A stretch of 64,000 nucleotides of DNA from Saprospirales bacterium (GTDB taxonomy: Bacteria > Bacteroidota > Bacteroidia > Chitinophagales > Saprospiraceae), in the NCBI GenBank assembly GCA_007693915.1, contig RECS01000109.1:1-64000 (forward strand), read 5' to 3'. Positions 16,743-26,821 of the stretch are shown here, piece after piece. Each line of letters begins with the position of its first letter. The first letter of the stretch is position 1. A model generated the notes under the pieces. The model saw nothing but the letters and a program-made list of their open reading frames with translations. It was not told the DNA's origin and did not search any database. The translations under genes were made by a program, and so were the position numbers.

Positions 16743-18020
16743 ATGGATTTTTTAAAGGAATTGCAGTGGAGGGGGATGCTGCACGATATGAGCCCCGGAT
16801 TGGATGAAGAACTCAAAAAACCGGCTTGTAAAGCCTATATTGGTTTTGACCCGACAGCACCTTCACTTACGATAGGGAATTACGTTCAAATCATGATGTT
16901 GAAGTTTTTTCAACAGGCAGGACATCAACCTATTGTATTGATGGGAGGTGCCACCGGAATGATTGGTGATCCCTCTTTTAAAGATAAGGAAAGAGAACTA
17001 AAAAATGAGGGCGAATTAGTAGCCAATCTGAACCATCAAAAAGAACAATTTGAAAAGTTGCTAGGTGATTTTGATCTGCCAGGAGGACCTATGATGATGA
17101 ACAATCACGACTTTTACAAGGATATGAATGCGCTAACATTCTTGAGAGATGTCGGAAAAAGTTTGACTGTCAATTACATGATGGCGAAAGACTCTGTTAG
17201 AAACAGATTGGATACCGGGCTTTCCTTTACGGAATTCAGCTATCAGCTTTTGCAAGCATATGACTTTTATCACTTGTATAAAAACTTTGGGTGCAAAATT
17301 CAAATGGGAGGTTCAGATCAATGGGGAAATATAACAAGTGGTACGGAATATATTCGTCGAAACATCAAAGATGGGAAGGCCTATGCAGTTACCACTCCCC
17401 TGCTTACAAAAGCAGATGGAACTAAATTTGGAAAATCTGAAAGTGGAAATATTTGGCTAGACCCCAACCTTACCTCCCCTTATCAATTTTTCCAATTTTG
17501 GTTAAATGCAGATGACCGGGATCTACCAAGATTTTTGAAGACATTTTCACTAAAGCCCAAAAAGGAAATTGTCGAATTGGTTGAAAATATACCAACTGAC
17601 CCCAATACGGTAAAAAGAGTCCTAGCTGAAGAGCTCTGCACCAGGATACACTCAGCAGAAGATACAGAATCTGTGGAAACAGTCTCCTCCCTTCTTTTTG
17701 ACAAAAAATTTACCGCAGAGAGACTAGAAGGACTAAAACCCGAAATCCTCAAAATGGTCGCCATGGAAATACCATCTATAAATATCAACATAGGTGTTTT
17801 AGGAGAAGGCTTAACCCCCACCGAATTACTCACCGAACACAGCAGTTTTTTCAAATCAAAAAGTGAACTGAGGCGGATAATTTCAGGAAATGCCCTTTCT
17901 ATAAATAAAAGGAAGGTTACTGATATAGAACACCAATTTGACAGACACGATTTGGTAGCCGAAAAATACATACTTATCGAATCCGGAAAGAAGAAAAAAT
18001 TTATGTTAATTGTGCAGTAG
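16743..18020 (+). CDS. tyrS: tyrosyl-tRNA synthetase
   Basis: 425 aa, the usual bacterial length. Class I synthetase motifs: 'YIGFDPTAPSLTIGNYV' carries the HIGH-like motif (TIGN, residues 43-46); 'YDFYHLY' and 'QMGGSDQWGNI' form the tyrosine pocket; 'KFGKS' (228-232) is the KMSKS loop. The C-terminal 80 residues form an S4-like RNA-binding domain ('SKSELRRIISGNALSINKRKV'). It charges tRNA-Tyr. It has its own promoter and ends 10 bp from the convergent iscA-like gene. Confidence 0.98.
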   Translation: MDFLKELQWRGMLHDMSPGLDEELKKPACKAYIGFDPTAPSLTIGNYVQIMMLKFFQQAGHQPIVLMGGATGMIGDPSFKDKERELKNEGELVANLNHQKEQFEKLLGDFDLPGGPMMMNNHDFYKDMNALTFLRDVGKSLTVNYMMAKDSVRNRLDTGLSFTEFSYQLLQAYDFYHLYKNFGCKIQMGGSDQWGNITSGTEYIRRNIKDGKAYAVTTPLLTKADGTKFGKSESGNIWLDPNLTSPYQFFQFWLNADDRDLPRFLKTFSLKPKKEIVELVENIPTDPNTVKRVLAEELCTRIHSAEDTESVETVSSLLFDKKFTAERLEGLKPEILKMVAMEIPSININIGVLGEGLTPTELLTEHSSFFKSKSELRRIISGNALSINKRKVTDIEHQFDRHDLVAEKYILIESGKKKKFMLIVQ

Positions 18021-18030
18021 TGAACTGTGT

Positions 18031-18357
18031 CTACAAGGAAAAACTTTCACCACAGGCGCAAGTTCTTGCGGCATTGGGATTATTGAAATAAAAACCCTGC
18101 CCATCAAGACCACCCGAAAACTCAAGGGTAGTATTACATAGGTATAAAAAGCTTTTTAAATCGGTAACAAGTTTCACGCCATTGTGCTCAAAAACCTGAT
18201 CGTTTTCTCGCGCTTTATTATCAAATACCATATTATAGCTCAAGCCTGAACAGCCACCACTCGTCACTTCAACCCGGACAAAATAATCTGACCCGTAACG
18301 CTCCTTTTCTCTAATCTGGAGAATTTTTTCCTTAGCACTTTCAGCAACAAATAACAT
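18031..18357 (-). CDS. A-type iron-sulfur carrier (IscA/SufA/HesB family)
   Basis: 108 aa. The three ligand cysteines of the family are present: Cys36 in 'SGGCSGLSY' and Cys100/Cys102 in 'RTCACGESF'. 'GGLDGQGFYFNNPNA' is also conserved. These proteins accept [2Fe-2S] or [4Fe-4S] clusters and pass them to apo-enzymes. No other isc or suf genes are nearby, so the subtype (IscA, SufA, ErpA) cannot be decided. It is the last gene of the minus-strand series, 73 bp after the T9SS type A gene. Confidence 0.93.
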   Translation of the reverse strand: MLFVAESAKEKILQIREKERYGSDYFVRVEVTSGGCSGLSYNMVFDNKARENDQVFEHNGVKLVTDLKSFLYLCNTTLEFSGGLDGQGFYFNNPNAARTCACGESFSL

Positions 18358-18430
18358 TTTTTCTTAATTGTTTTTATGGTGATATTTAACATTCAGTTAT
18401 TGAATATAGTTTTAGCTATTGCCTTTTTTT

Positions 18431-19567
18431 TTACGGGCGAAGTATCACAAGCCTACGGGTTGAAATAATATTGTTATGGGCATCTACCAAAGAATAAAGA
18501 TAGGTACCGGCTTCCAAATGAGAGATGTTAACCATCTCTCTTTTATTACCATCTATTCTGTAATTTGCCTCCCACTTTGTAACGCCCAATATATTTAAAA
18601 TGCGCACCTTATATCTACCTGGATTGAGGTTGATAAAGCTAAGCGCAATAAACCCATAGGATGGGTTAGGACTTACATACAGTCCACTCTCATCAGGGAA
18701 TCCGGCAAAAACATCAGCTGATGTTACCTCATTAAAAATATAGTCAGCTCTCGAAATATTCTCCTCTTCATCCAAACTAAGGGTCAGGATGGGCTCCTTG
18801 GAAAACTCATCGTAATAAAAATAGCTCACAGAACGCTGTTCACCAAGCTCATCAATTCCCATTAAATCTGATATATCTACCCAAGGGAAAAAACCAGTTT
18901 TTACATCAATTCTGGAAACTGAATTTTCTATGCGTTTCAGGCGAATCACTTCAAACATGGCTTCACGAATGAGCAACAGTCCCCAGGCGTCCACTATTTC
19001 TTCACGGCTGATCTGGACCCTTAACCTTATGCTATCAGGAGTAAAAGGAAAGTCTGCAAAAAGGGTATCCGGAAGCTGACCTACTGAAATCGGAAATACA
19101 AGGGAGCTGTTTTCTCTGAAACTATCTCCATAAGTAATCTCTGCTCTTTTACCTTCAATAGGAGGCATGTAGTTGCCTATCAGATTCAGGTCTAAATTCA
19201 AAGGGTCTCCACCGGAAACACCTACCTCTTTCATTTCACTTTCCCCCAATTGAAAATAACTTTCGATACCACCTGATAAAAATAATACCGCATTGGCATC
19301 TGGAAATTTAACATTATACCTGCCGTGATTTCTGGGGTGAAAAATAGTCTCTAAAACATACATTCCTTGCAACGTGGAATAATCCCATACCTGATCTGGT
19401 CCGCCATTCCCAATAGTGGCACCTACAGGCAAATTGTCAACCATTTGTCTAAGTGTATCACCAACCTGTGGAAGAGAATGCGGAGATACAGTTATCTGTC
19501 CCTGCGCAATAAAAGGCAGAATAACCATCGAAAAGAGGACCAACAAGAAAGAAAATTCCTTCATCAT
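18431..19567 (-). CDS. secreted protein with T9SS type A sorting domain
   Basis: 378 aa. Signal peptide (MMKEFSFLLVLFSMVILPFIAQGQ). The middle 270 residues are beta-rich without a recognised catalytic domain ('NGGPDQVWDYSTLQG' is a motif often seen in such Bacteroidota proteins). The C-terminus is a type A (Por secretion) domain: 'GLYVSPNPSYGFIALSF', 'VRILNILGVTKW', 'LEAGTYLYSLV', 'TRRLVILRP'. Likely exported to the cell surface. The ATG overlaps the stop of the ABC exporter gene (ATGA), so the two are translationally coupled, an odd pairing of cargo and transporter. Confidence 0.85.
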   Translation of the reverse strand: MMKEFSFLLVLFSMVILPFIAQGQITVSPHSLPQVGDTLRQMVDNLPVGATIGNGGPDQVWDYSTLQGMYVLETIFHPRNHGRYNVKFPDANAVLFLSGGIESYFQLGESEMKEVGVSGGDPLNLDLNLIGNYMPPIEGKRAEITYGDSFRENSSLVFPISVGQLPDTLFADFPFTPDSIRLRVQISREEIVDAWGLLLIREAMFEVIRLKRIENSVSRIDVKTGFFPWVDISDLMGIDELGEQRSVSYFYYDEFSKEPILTLSLDEEENISRADYIFNEVTSADVFAGFPDESGLYVSPNPSYGFIALSFINLNPGRYKVRILNILGVTKWEANYRIDGNKREMVNISHLEAGTYLYSLVDAHNNIISTRRLVILRP

Positions 19568-21399
19568 AGACTGTCAGAATCACTTAGAGATTGCAAGTTA
19601 ATGAATTTGTAGTATTCTCCCTTATTTTCCATCAATTCTTTATGCGTTCCAGTTTCGACTACCCTACCTTCATCTAGTACAACAATCTGATCTGCATTCA
19701 TAATAGTAGATAGTCGATGCGCCACCACTATAGATGTTCTTCCTTTCATTACTTTTTCCAGAGCTTTTTGAACCAGCTTCTCTGAAGCTGAGTCGAGAGC
19801 AGAAGTAGCCTCATCCAAAACAAGTAAAGGAGGATCCCTTAAAATTGCCCTTGCCAATGCTATTCTCTGTTTTTGCCCACCGGACAATAAGTTTCCTCTA
19901 TCACCAACTCCACTTTCATACCCATTAGGTGTTTCCATGATAAAATCGTGGGCATTGGCTTTTTTAGCAGCATCAATTACCTGCTCCTTTGTGCAAGCTT
20001 CAAGACCAAAAACAATATTGTTATAAATGGTATCATTAAACAATACTGGCTCTTGGGAAACAACTGCCATGATTTTTCGCAAATCATCTATTTTCAAATT
20101 CCTAACATCTATATCATCGTACCTTATCTCCCCTTTTTGAAGGTCATAATAGCGTGCGATCAAATCAGTAAGTGTACTTTTCCCTGACCCGGATCTTCCA
20201 ACCAGGGCGGTAGTGGTCCCAGCTGGTATAAAAAAACTAACATCGTCTATGGCTGCTTTATCGGCTCCATTGTATTCAAAAAATGCATTCTTTACTTCTA
20301 TTCCTTTATCTATGGTGTTGATTGACACAGGATTGGCTGACTCTAACATTTCAACATCAGAAAGGACTATATCTTCAACCCGTTGCAAAGCTGCTAGCCC
20401 TTTTTGTATGCTGTAAAATGCATTGGCAAAACTCTTAGAGGGGTTAATGATATAAAAAAAAGCAAGCAAAAAGGCGAGAAAGGCCTCCGAAGAAATCTCA
20501 CCACTATAAACGGCCTGTGCTCCATAATAAAACAAGACGCAAACAACAGTTATTCCGAGAAATTCACTTAACGGAGAAGACAAATCCCTTCTCCATAAAA
20601 CTCGGTTCAAGACATACTTATAATGGGAGTTCACAGTTGAAAATCGGTCTGTTAAAAAGTTCTCCGCTCTAAAGGCTTTTACAACCTTAATTCCGCTAAC
20701 TGTTTCATCAACAAAACTCAACAGTTTGCCCAATGTCTCTTGAACTATTTTAGACTTTTTCTTTAATTGCTGTGAGATGCCGCCAATGATAACAGCAGTG
20801 ATGAAAATCAGGACAAAAACAAAAAGCGTTAAACGGGGACTTAGGTAAAGCATAAAGCCAAGGCTACCCAAAACTAAAAGTGGCTCGCGCACTGCCTTCT
20901 CAAGTGACTTCAACACACTGCTTTCCACCTCCATTACATCCATACTAAAACGGGATAACAAATCACCTTTATTTTTATCATCATAATAGCTAACAGGCAT
21001 ATTCAAAATCTTAGCAAAAAGCATGGCACGCAGGTCGTGAACTATGCCATTTCGAATAGGTGCCAAAAAAAACATGGCCAGATAATGAAATAAATTTTTT
21101 AAGAAAAATAACAATACTATCACTCCACACATAACCAACATGGCGCGGTTTCTATCCATATCACTTAAAAAAGAAAGAAAATAGTATTTTATCCATTCAT
21201 CTGCATTACTCAATGCCATTGCTTCATCAGGCATTACCGCCTGACTGAGTTCCTGGTTGAGAAAAAGTTGAAAAAAGGGAATGATGGCCGGCAGACTAAA
21301 AATAGTAAAAATAGCCATTAGCAGGTTACAAAATACATGCAGTGCAAGTGGCAGCTTGTAGTTTCTCAGTAAGCCAACAAGTCGGAGAAAACTTCTCAT
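19564..21399 (-). CDS. MsbA-like ABC exporter (fused permease and ATPase)
   Basis: 611 aa. ABC_membrane domain (about 15-330, six membrane helices; 'KNKGDLLSRFSMDVMEVE' and 'FVDETVSGIKVVKAF' are typical coupling and TM regions) followed by the ATPase: Walker A 'GRSGSGKST', Q-loop 'VVSQEPVLFND', signature 'LSGGQKQRIALARA', Walker B 'LLVLDEATSALD', H-loop 'VAHRLSTI'. Works as a homodimer or heterodimer. Lipid A-core flipping (MsbA) is the best guess; a drug or peptide exporter is possible. It lies 46 bp after accC, in the fatty-acid gene series. Confidence 0.9.
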   Translation of the reverse strand: MRSFLRLVGLLRNYKLPLALHVFCNLLMAIFTIFSLPAIIPFFQLFLNQELSQAVMPDEAMALSNADEWIKYYFLSFLSDMDRNRAMLVMCGVIVLLFFLKNLFHYLAMFFLAPIRNGIVHDLRAMLFAKILNMPVSYYDDKNKGDLLSRFSMDVMEVESSVLKSLEKAVREPLLVLGSLGFMLYLSPRLTLFVFVLIFITAVIIGGISQQLKKKSKIVQETLGKLLSFVDETVSGIKVVKAFRAENFLTDRFSTVNSHYKYVLNRVLWRRDLSSPLSEFLGITVVCVLFYYGAQAVYSGEISSEAFLAFLLAFFYIINPSKSFANAFYSIQKGLAALQRVEDIVLSDVEMLESANPVSINTIDKGIEVKNAFFEYNGADKAAIDDVSFFIPAGTTTALVGRSGSGKSTLTDLIARYYDLQKGEIRYDDIDVRNLKIDDLRKIMAVVSQEPVLFNDTIYNNIVFGLEACTKEQVIDAAKKANAHDFIMETPNGYESGVGDRGNLLSGGQKQRIALARAILRDPPLLVLDEATSALDSASEKLVQKALEKVMKGRTSIVVAHRLSTIMNADQIVVLDEGRVVETGTHKELMENKGEYYKFINLQSLSDSDSL

Positions 21400-21445
21400 T
21401 TTTTAGTTCATCAGAAATGGGAGATAACGCTAAAACTTCCTCTTA

Positions 21446-22792
21446 TCAGGATGGTTTTTCGAGTTTAAAAGTATTCATAAAGCCAGTATCGTAATTTCCT
21501 TTTCTGAAATTTTCATCCCGCATCAAAAGACGATGAAATTCAACAGTAGTGTCCACCCCCTCTATGACAAACTCATCAAGCGCACGCTGCATCTTCAAAA
21601 TGCATTCATCTCTTGTTTGAGCTCTGCAAATCACCTTGGCTATCAATGAATCATAGTAGGGTGAAACGGTATATCCGGCATAAGCATGTGTATCCACTCT
21701 AATACCATGACCCTTAGGCGAATGAAATGAAGTAATAACACCCGGTGATGGGCGAAAATCAGCAAATGGATTTTCGGCATTTATTCTGCACTCAATAGCA
21801 TGCAGTTTGGGAGCATAAGATTTACCACTTATTTCAATTCCTGCTGCTACTTTAATTTGCTCTTTTATCAAATCATGATCTATGACCTCCTCAGTCACGG
21901 GATGTTCAACCTGAATTCTGGTATTCATTTCCATGAAATAGAAATTGCGATCAGCATCTACCAGAAACTCAACTGTTCCAACTCCTTCATAATTGATAAA
22001 AGTACCTGCTTTTACTGCAGCTACACCCATTTTTTCTCTAAGTGATTTAGTCATAAAAGGGGAAGGAGACTCTTCAACCAGTTTTTGGTGACGTCTCTGG
22101 ATGGAACAATCTCTTTCAGAAAGGTGAGCCACATTTCCATGTTGATCACCTATTATCTGGAATTCGATATGTCTAGGTTCAACTATAAACTTCTCTATAT
22201 AGATACCGTCATTTCCAAAAGCATTTTTTGCTTCCTGACGAGCCATATTCCAGTTCTTTTCAAGTTCATCCGGTTTGGTCACGATTCGCATACCTTTACC
22301 ACCACCTCCAGCCGTAGCTTTCAAGATAACGGGATAGCCAATTTCTTCGGCGACCCTTCCGGCATCATCTAGATCTACAATCAAACCTTCAGATCCCGGC
22401 ACAACGGGAACCCCTGCTTTTATCATAGTTTCTTTGGCGGTAACTTTATCACCCATTTTCCTAATCATATCAGGTGAAGGACCAATAAATTTAATGCCAT
22501 ATTCCGCGCATATTTCCGCAAAATCGGCATTTTCAGCTAGAAACCCATAGCCCGGATGTACCGCATCTGCATTCGTTATCTCCACAGCAGCCATAATCCT
22601 AGGCACACTGAGATAGGAATGCAAAGAAGAAGGTGGTCCAATACAAACAGCTTCATCAGCAAATCGCACATGGAGACTCTCTCGATCAGCAGTGGAATAA
22701 ACAGCAACTGTTTTAATTCCCATTTCTTTGCATGTTCTGATCACCCTAAGTGCTATTTCACCTCTATTGGCAATTAATATTTTTTTAAACAT
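21446..22792 (-). CDS. accC: acetyl-CoA carboxylase, biotin carboxylase subunit
   Basis: 448 aa, the normal length. Carbamoyl-phosphate-synthase-type ATP-grasp enzyme: '[20 protein letters not shown]' start, '[17 protein letters not shown]', the glycine loop '[13 protein letters not shown]', '[19 protein letters not shown]', '[18 protein letters not shown]' and 'RINAEDP'-like '[11 protein letters not shown]'. It carboxylates biotin on AccB in the first half-reaction of malonyl-CoA synthesis. 43 bp behind accB, in the usual order. The carboxyltransferase genes accA/accD are not in this window. Confidence 0.98.
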   Translation of the reverse strand: MFKKILIANRGEIALRVIRTCKEMGIKTVAVYSTADRESLHVRFADEAVCIGPPSSLHSYLSVPRIMAAVEITNADAVHPGYGFLAENADFAEICAEYGIKFIGPSPDMIRKMGDKVTAKETMIKAGVPVVPGSEGLIVDLDDAGRVAEEIGYPVILKATAGGGGKGMRIVTKPDELEKNWNMARQEAKNAFGNDGIYIEKFIVEPRHIEFQIIGDQHGNVAHLSERDCSIQRRHQKLVEESPSPFMTKSLREKMGVAAVKAGTFINYEGVGTVEFLVDADRNFYFMEMNTRIQVEHPVTEEVIDHDLIKEQIKVAAGIEISGKSYAPKLHAIECRINAENPFADFRPSPGVITSFHSPKGHGIRVDTHAYAGYTVSPYYDSLIAKVICRAQTRDECILKMQRALDEFVIEGVDTTVEFHRLLMRDENFRKGNYDTGFMNTFKLEKPS

Positions 22793-22835
22793 GGATTGTC
22801 TGGTTAGTTATATAAAATGATACCTGACTATAAAG

Positions 22836-23369
22836 TTAAACCGGTTCGACTAAAAACAAAACCTGGTCATACTCGACAGGGCTGGCATCATCTACCACTA
22901 CTTTTACAATCTTACCGCTAACCTCTGATTCAATTTCGTTAAATAGTTTCATTGCCTCTACAATACAAATGACTGAACCAACTTCAATCTGATCTCCAAC
23001 TTTAACATAAGGAGCTTTATCAGGCGAAGGAGCACGATAAAAAGTACCTACTATTGGTGACTTTACTTCTATCAGTCCCTGAGCAGCTGCAGATTCATCA
23101 GGTGCATTTTTCGAAGATGCATCTGACTGGCTTTTTGAAGTTAAATCATCATGGGCTGCTGTACTTTGAACCTCTGGTGTAGGGGCTACAGGTTGCGCAG
23201 TGGGAGGCGCCTGAACAACTTGTGGAGGAGATGAAACAACAGTAGTTCCTGATTTCACATATTTATCCGTTCTGATAACGAGTTCAAAGTCCCCTTGCTT
23301 CATCTTGAATTCGGTAAGTTCAGACTTATTTATGCTTTTAATCAAATTGAGTATATCCTTATATTCCAT
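22836..23369 (-). CDS. accB: acetyl-CoA carboxylase, biotin carboxyl carrier protein
   Basis: 177 aa. N-terminal helix (1-30), a Pro/Ala/Ser-rich mobile linker (about 45-98), then the biotinyl domain with 'VEAMKLFNEIESEVSG', Lys141 being the biotinylated residue, and the thumb region 'YRAPSPDKAPYVKVGD'. It carries carboxybiotin between AccC and the carboxyltransferase. It sits between efp (29 bp) and accC (43 bp), a common Bacteroidota order. Confidence 0.97.
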   Translation of the reverse strand: MEYKDILNLIKSINKSELTEFKMKQGDFELVIRTDKYVKSGTTVVSSPPQVVQAPPTAQPVAPTPEVQSTAAHDDLTSKSQSDASSKNAPDESAAAQGLIEVKSPIVGTFYRAPSPDKAPYVKVGDQIEVGSVICIVEAMKLFNEIESEVSGKIVKVVVDDASPVEYDQVLFLVEPV

Positions 23370-23398
23370 AACTATGGTTTTGTTTTTAAAAAAAATAA

Positions 23399-23962
23399 TT
23401 ATTTGGCACGCTCGACATAGGAGGCGTTTTTTGTATCAACTTTAATCTTGTCTCCTGTATTGATAAAAAGAGGAACCCTTACCTCAGCTCCGGTTTCAAT
23501 GGTTGCCGGCTTAAGGGTATTGGTTGCCGTATCCCCTCTTACTCCCGGTTCAGTGTACGTCACCTCAAATACCATATATTGAGGAAGGTCAACACTGAGC
23601 GGAATATCTTTTTCAGCATGAAATAAAACCTCAATTTGTGATCCCTCCTTCAACATACCCGGATTGTCAATCATTTTTTCTTGTATGGCCACCTGATCGT
23701 AGGTTTCATTATCCATAAAATGGAATCCCATGTCGTCCTTATAAAGAAATTGAAACTTTCTTCGCTCTACCCGAACCACATTGATTTTATGACCTGCAGA
23801 AAAAGTATGATCAAGTACTTTTCCGGTTGTTAGGCTTTTGATTTTTGTTCTAACAAAAGCATTTCCCTTGCCCGGCTTAACATGCTGAAATTCTACAACA
23901 CTGAATATATCGTTGTTAAAGTCCAGACATAGGCCGTTTCTGATATCTGATGTATTCGCCAT
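23399..23962 (-). CDS. efp: elongation factor P
   Basis: 187 aa, three beta-barrel domains. The tip of domain I is 'KPGKGNAFVRTK', with a Lys at the position modified in many EF-Ps; 'GKVLDHTF' follows. Domain III ends 'VPLFINTGDKIKVDTKNASYVERAK', typical of EF-P (quoted positions about 163-187). It relieves ribosome stalling at polyproline. No epmA/epmB/earP genes are visible here. It has its own TATATTTG promoter and probably leads into accB-accC. Confidence 0.97.
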   Translation of the reverse strand: MANTSDIRNGLCLDFNNDIFSVVEFQHVKPGKGNAFVRTKIKSLTTGKVLDHTFSAGHKINVVRVERRKFQFLYKDDMGFHFMDNETYDQVAIQEKMIDNPGMLKEGSQIEVLFHAEKDIPLSVDLPQYMVFEVTYTEPGVRGDTATNTLKPATIETGAEVRVPLFINTGDKIKVDTKNASYVERAK

Positions 23963-23978
23963 TTGTTTAAATTTTTCG

Positions 23979-23986
23979 CAAATATA
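23979..23986 (-). promoter_or_regulatory. promoter -7 box (TATATTTG) of efp-accB-accC
   Basis: Minus-strand TATATTTG (plus-strand CAAATATA) fits TAnnTTTG, 16 bp before the efp ATG, in the 101-bp gap after fabH. Confidence 0.65.
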
Positions 23987-24063
23987 CTCACTACCATCCT
24001 AATCAGGGTAACTGCAAGGCAACTATATTGAATTAGCAAATTACAGCCCTTGTAATTCTGAGA

Positions 24064-25068
24064 TCAAGATGAAAAATCACTGCCATCATAAGACCATTTG
24101 ATATGGGTAGCACCCCAAGTAAAACCACCACCAAACGCGGTTAAAATCAGGTTATCTCCCTTTTTTAACTGTGACTCATAATCCCATAGACATAAAGGCA
24201 GAGTACCTGATGTAGTATTGCCATATTTATGAATATTAATCATCACCTGTTCTAATGGCACTCCTGCTGAAGATGCAACAGAATTGATTATTCGCAAATT
24301 CGCCTGATGTGGCACCACCCAATTGATATCCTCTGCATTTAAACCACTTCGCTTCATTACCGTGTTTATGGAGTTCGCCATTCCTTTTACTGCGTACTTA
24401 AACACTGACCTGCCCTCCTGATATACAAAATGTTCCCTGTTCATAACTGTTTCCACAGTCGCCGGCTTTTTAGAGCCCCCTGCTTTCATGTGAAGAAAAG
24501 CACTTCCGGCCCCATCACCTCCAAATTGAGAATTGATTATTCCAGTATCATCCGTTGAAGCTTCAAGTAAAATTGCACCTGCTCCATCACCAAAAAGAAC
24601 ACAAGTGGTTCTGTCTGTGTAATCTATAATTGACGACATCATATCCGTGCCAACAACAATCACTTTATTACACATTCCGGATTCAATGAATTTAGCTCCT
24701 GTAGTAAGTGAATACAAAAAACCAGAGCAGGCTGCATTGATATCAAAACCGAAAGCATTATTTATTCCAGACTTATTACATATGGTATTGGCATTATCTG
24801 GAAAAACCATATCAGCAGTAACCGTAGCACAGATCAGTAAATCAATTTCATCAGGACTAGTGTTGGTTTTCTTCAAAAGCCCTTTAACTGCTTCAGCACC
24901 CATGTCCGAAGAGGCCCAACCCTCTTTCTTTAAAATCCTTCGCTCGCTGATTCCTGTACGCGTTTTAATCCACTCATCAGTAGTATCAACTAATTTTTCC
25001 AAATCCGTATTAGTGAGTTTGTCTTCGGGCAGATATCCCATAACTCCTTTAATTGCAGCTCGTTTCAA
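24064..25068 (-). CDS. fabH: beta-ketoacyl-ACP synthase III (FabH)
   Basis: 334 aa. Catalytic triad visible: Cys114 in 'DINAACSGFLYSL', His254 in 'VPHQANLRI' and Asn284 in 'YGNTTSGTLPL'. Also 'DEWIKTRTGISERR' and 'FGDGAGAILLEAS'. It condenses acetyl-CoA (or branched acyl-CoA) with malonyl-ACP to start fatty acid synthesis. In many Bacteroidota it is preceded by rpmF and plsX; here the upstream DNA holds neither, only a spacer and the Kelch gene. It heads the fabH-efp-accB-accC series. Confidence 0.96.
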   Translation of the reverse strand: MKRAAIKGVMGYLPEDKLTNTDLEKLVDTTDEWIKTRTGISERRILKKEGWASSDMGAEAVKGLLKKTNTSPDEIDLLICATVTADMVFPDNANTICNKSGINNAFGFDINAACSGFLYSLTTGAKFIESGMCNKVIVVGTDMMSSIIDYTDRTTCVLFGDGAGAILLEASTDDTGIINSQFGGDGAGSAFLHMKAGGSKKPATVETVMNREHFVYQEGRSVFKYAVKGMANSINTVMKRSGLNAEDINWVVPHQANLRIINSVASSAGVPLEQVMINIHKYGNTTSGTLPLCLWDYESQLKKGDNLILTAFGGGFTWGATHIKWSYDGSDFSS

Positions 25069-25363
25069 TCCTTAAATTTTAAACTTTTTCAACTAATTAT
25101 TACTGCAAACTTAATACCAATTAGCAAAAAAAAGACAATTGAAAGCAACTTAAAATAAATTCAGGCTTTTACTCAACCTCAATAATCATCGGCGATGAAA
25201 ACGAAAAAGAAAAAAGGATTTAATTGTCAAGTCTTTTTGCATTAAAAATAATTTTAAACTGACAATTGCAAAAGGCTTTTTTCTATTACACGGATAAACA
25301 TGGGTTTGCAAAGGTTGATTTTCCTCAAAAGATCCTGTTTTTATTAAATAAAGATTGCTTATT
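25069..25363. other. intergenic spacer between fabH and the Kelch gene
   Basis: About 295 bp with no gene. It holds the fabH promoter box; TTGTC around 25134-25138 on the minus strand may be its -33 element. Confidence 0.4.
25106..25113 (-). promoter_or_regulatory. promoter -7 box (TAAGTTTG) of fabH
   Basis: Minus-strand TAAGTTTG (plus-strand CAAACTTA) fits TAnnTTTG, 37 bp before the fabH ATG, with a TTG about 22 bp further upstream. Confidence 0.55.
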
Positions 25364-26596
25364 CTATTGGACTACATTGAATGGAATGGTTTGAAGCAGG
25401 TGTTCAGAAAAACTGACTTTTAGAAAGTATTTTCCAGAACTTAGAAAGCTCGCATCTATCTGACTACGAAATCCACTCTCCTTGTAAACTTGTTTGCCGG
25501 AAACATCATAAATACTAAGTTCCATGGAAGATTGATTCATCAATTCATTATCCATAACTAAATTAATGATGCCTGCGGTAGGATTAGGGAATATCTCAAT
25601 GTCTGTAATTAATTCGATCTCTGCCGTATTACTTGCAAAATCGCTCAGATCAAACCGCCAAACCTCGCTATATAAAAATCCACCTCCACGATTAACCCCT
25701 CCAAAAAAATAGACGTGGTCATTAAGAACAAATGAACCCGGGGCCCATCGCCCCACTCTACCATCCGGTGGACTTCCCGGGTGATTGGGAAGTCTTTCCC
25801 ATTCGTCTGTTTCATGTAAATATCTGTAAAATTCACCTTCAGTTAAATTAAAATGATCCTGTCCATCTCCACTTATTACAAAACCATAGCCACCATATTG
25901 AAACTCTTGTCCTGCTACCCTTGGGCCACTGGGATGATCATTCATGCGCGTCCACTCTTGCTCATTGGGATCAAATCTGTACCAATCATCATAATAATTT
26001 GGACCTGCATGACCAAATCCGGCATACACATAGCCCCCAGCAGCAAAATGAAAAGGATGATGCCTTGGTGGACCGGGAACATCAGGCATTTTCTCCCACC
26101 CATTCTCTTCAATATCGTACACCCACCAATCATTCAGGTTAAAATTATTATTCCCAAATCCCATGTAAATTTTTCCATCCAAAGCTACAAAAGCTGGGTG
26201 ACTTCTGGCATTGCAAGGACAAGATGCTAACTGTGTCCAGTTCTCCGTCTCAGGATCAAACTCCCACAAATCATTTAAGTATTGCTGCTGACTACCGAAG
26301 CCAAAATAAGCTTTACCATCATAAGTTACAGCATAAGCAAAGCTTCTAGCTGAGCCGGGAAAATCAGCCAACCTTATCCATGTATCACTTTCCTCATCGT
26401 ATCTATAAAAATCCTTAGTCCCCAAAGGTGAGCTCTGACTGGTAGTTCCTGAAATTAGATAGGCTGTATTATCCAAAGTAAAGGTAACAGGATGGTGTCT
26501 TGCAGTAATTGGTGAATCATTCATCCGTTCCCATTGACTAAACAAGTCATTTGACAGAAATAAAAAAGTAATAAAAAGTAAAATTATAAATTTCAT
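25364..26596 (-). CDS. Kelch-repeat secreted protein with T9SS type A sorting domain
   Basis: 410 aa from the ATG at 26596, which begins the signal peptide (MKFIILLFITFLFLSNDLFSQ); the frame extends 23 codons upstream without a signal-like start. Six or so Kelch repeats fill residues 22-320 ('YDEESDTWIRLADFPGSARS', 'FDPETENWTQLASCPCNARS', 'FDPNEQEWTRMNDHPSGPR'), giving a beta-propeller. The type A sorting domain is at the end ('IEIFPNPTAGIINLVM', 'LSIYDVSGKQVY', 'LSSGKYFLKVSF'). A surface-exposed binding protein is likely; the ligand is unknown. Monocistronic. Confidence 0.87.
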   Translation of the reverse strand: MKFIILLFITFLFLSNDLFSQWERMNDSPITARHHPVTFTLDNTAYLISGTTSQSSPLGTKDFYRYDEESDTWIRLADFPGSARSFAYAVTYDGKAYFGFGSQQQYLNDLWEFDPETENWTQLASCPCNARSHPAFVALDGKIYMGFGNNNFNLNDWWVYDIEENGWEKMPDVPGPPRHHPFHFAAGGYVYAGFGHAGPNYYDDWYRFDPNEQEWTRMNDHPSGPRVAGQEFQYGGYGFVISGDGQDHFNLTEGEFYRYLHETDEWERLPNHPGSPPDGRVGRWAPGSFVLNDHVYFFGGVNRGGGFLYSEVWRFDLSDFASNTAEIELITDIEIFPNPTAGIINLVMDNELMNQSSMELSIYDVSGKQVYKESGFRSQIDASFLSSGKYFLKVSFSEHLLQTIPFNVVQ

Positions 26597-26821
26597 AAGG
26601 TTGATATTGTTTTTGAGGAATACATCACAAAGTAAAAGTATGGACAAATGTTCAATTGGGACCAAAACAAAGAGTTTCTTAACATTTCTCTAAGACAACT
26701 ACAATATTACCTGTTTCTATACCTGCAGACTTAAATAGAAGAAAACAGGAGGAAGCAGCAATCCTGATAAGCTTTTTTTTAATAATTCCCCATTGCTCTT
26801 TTCCAAATTAAAAAATCTCCT

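Noticed and set aside
25853-26230. Plus-strand ORFs opposite the Kelch gene
   Set aside because: The minus strand has clear Kelch repeats; the opposite frames are by-products of its codon pattern.
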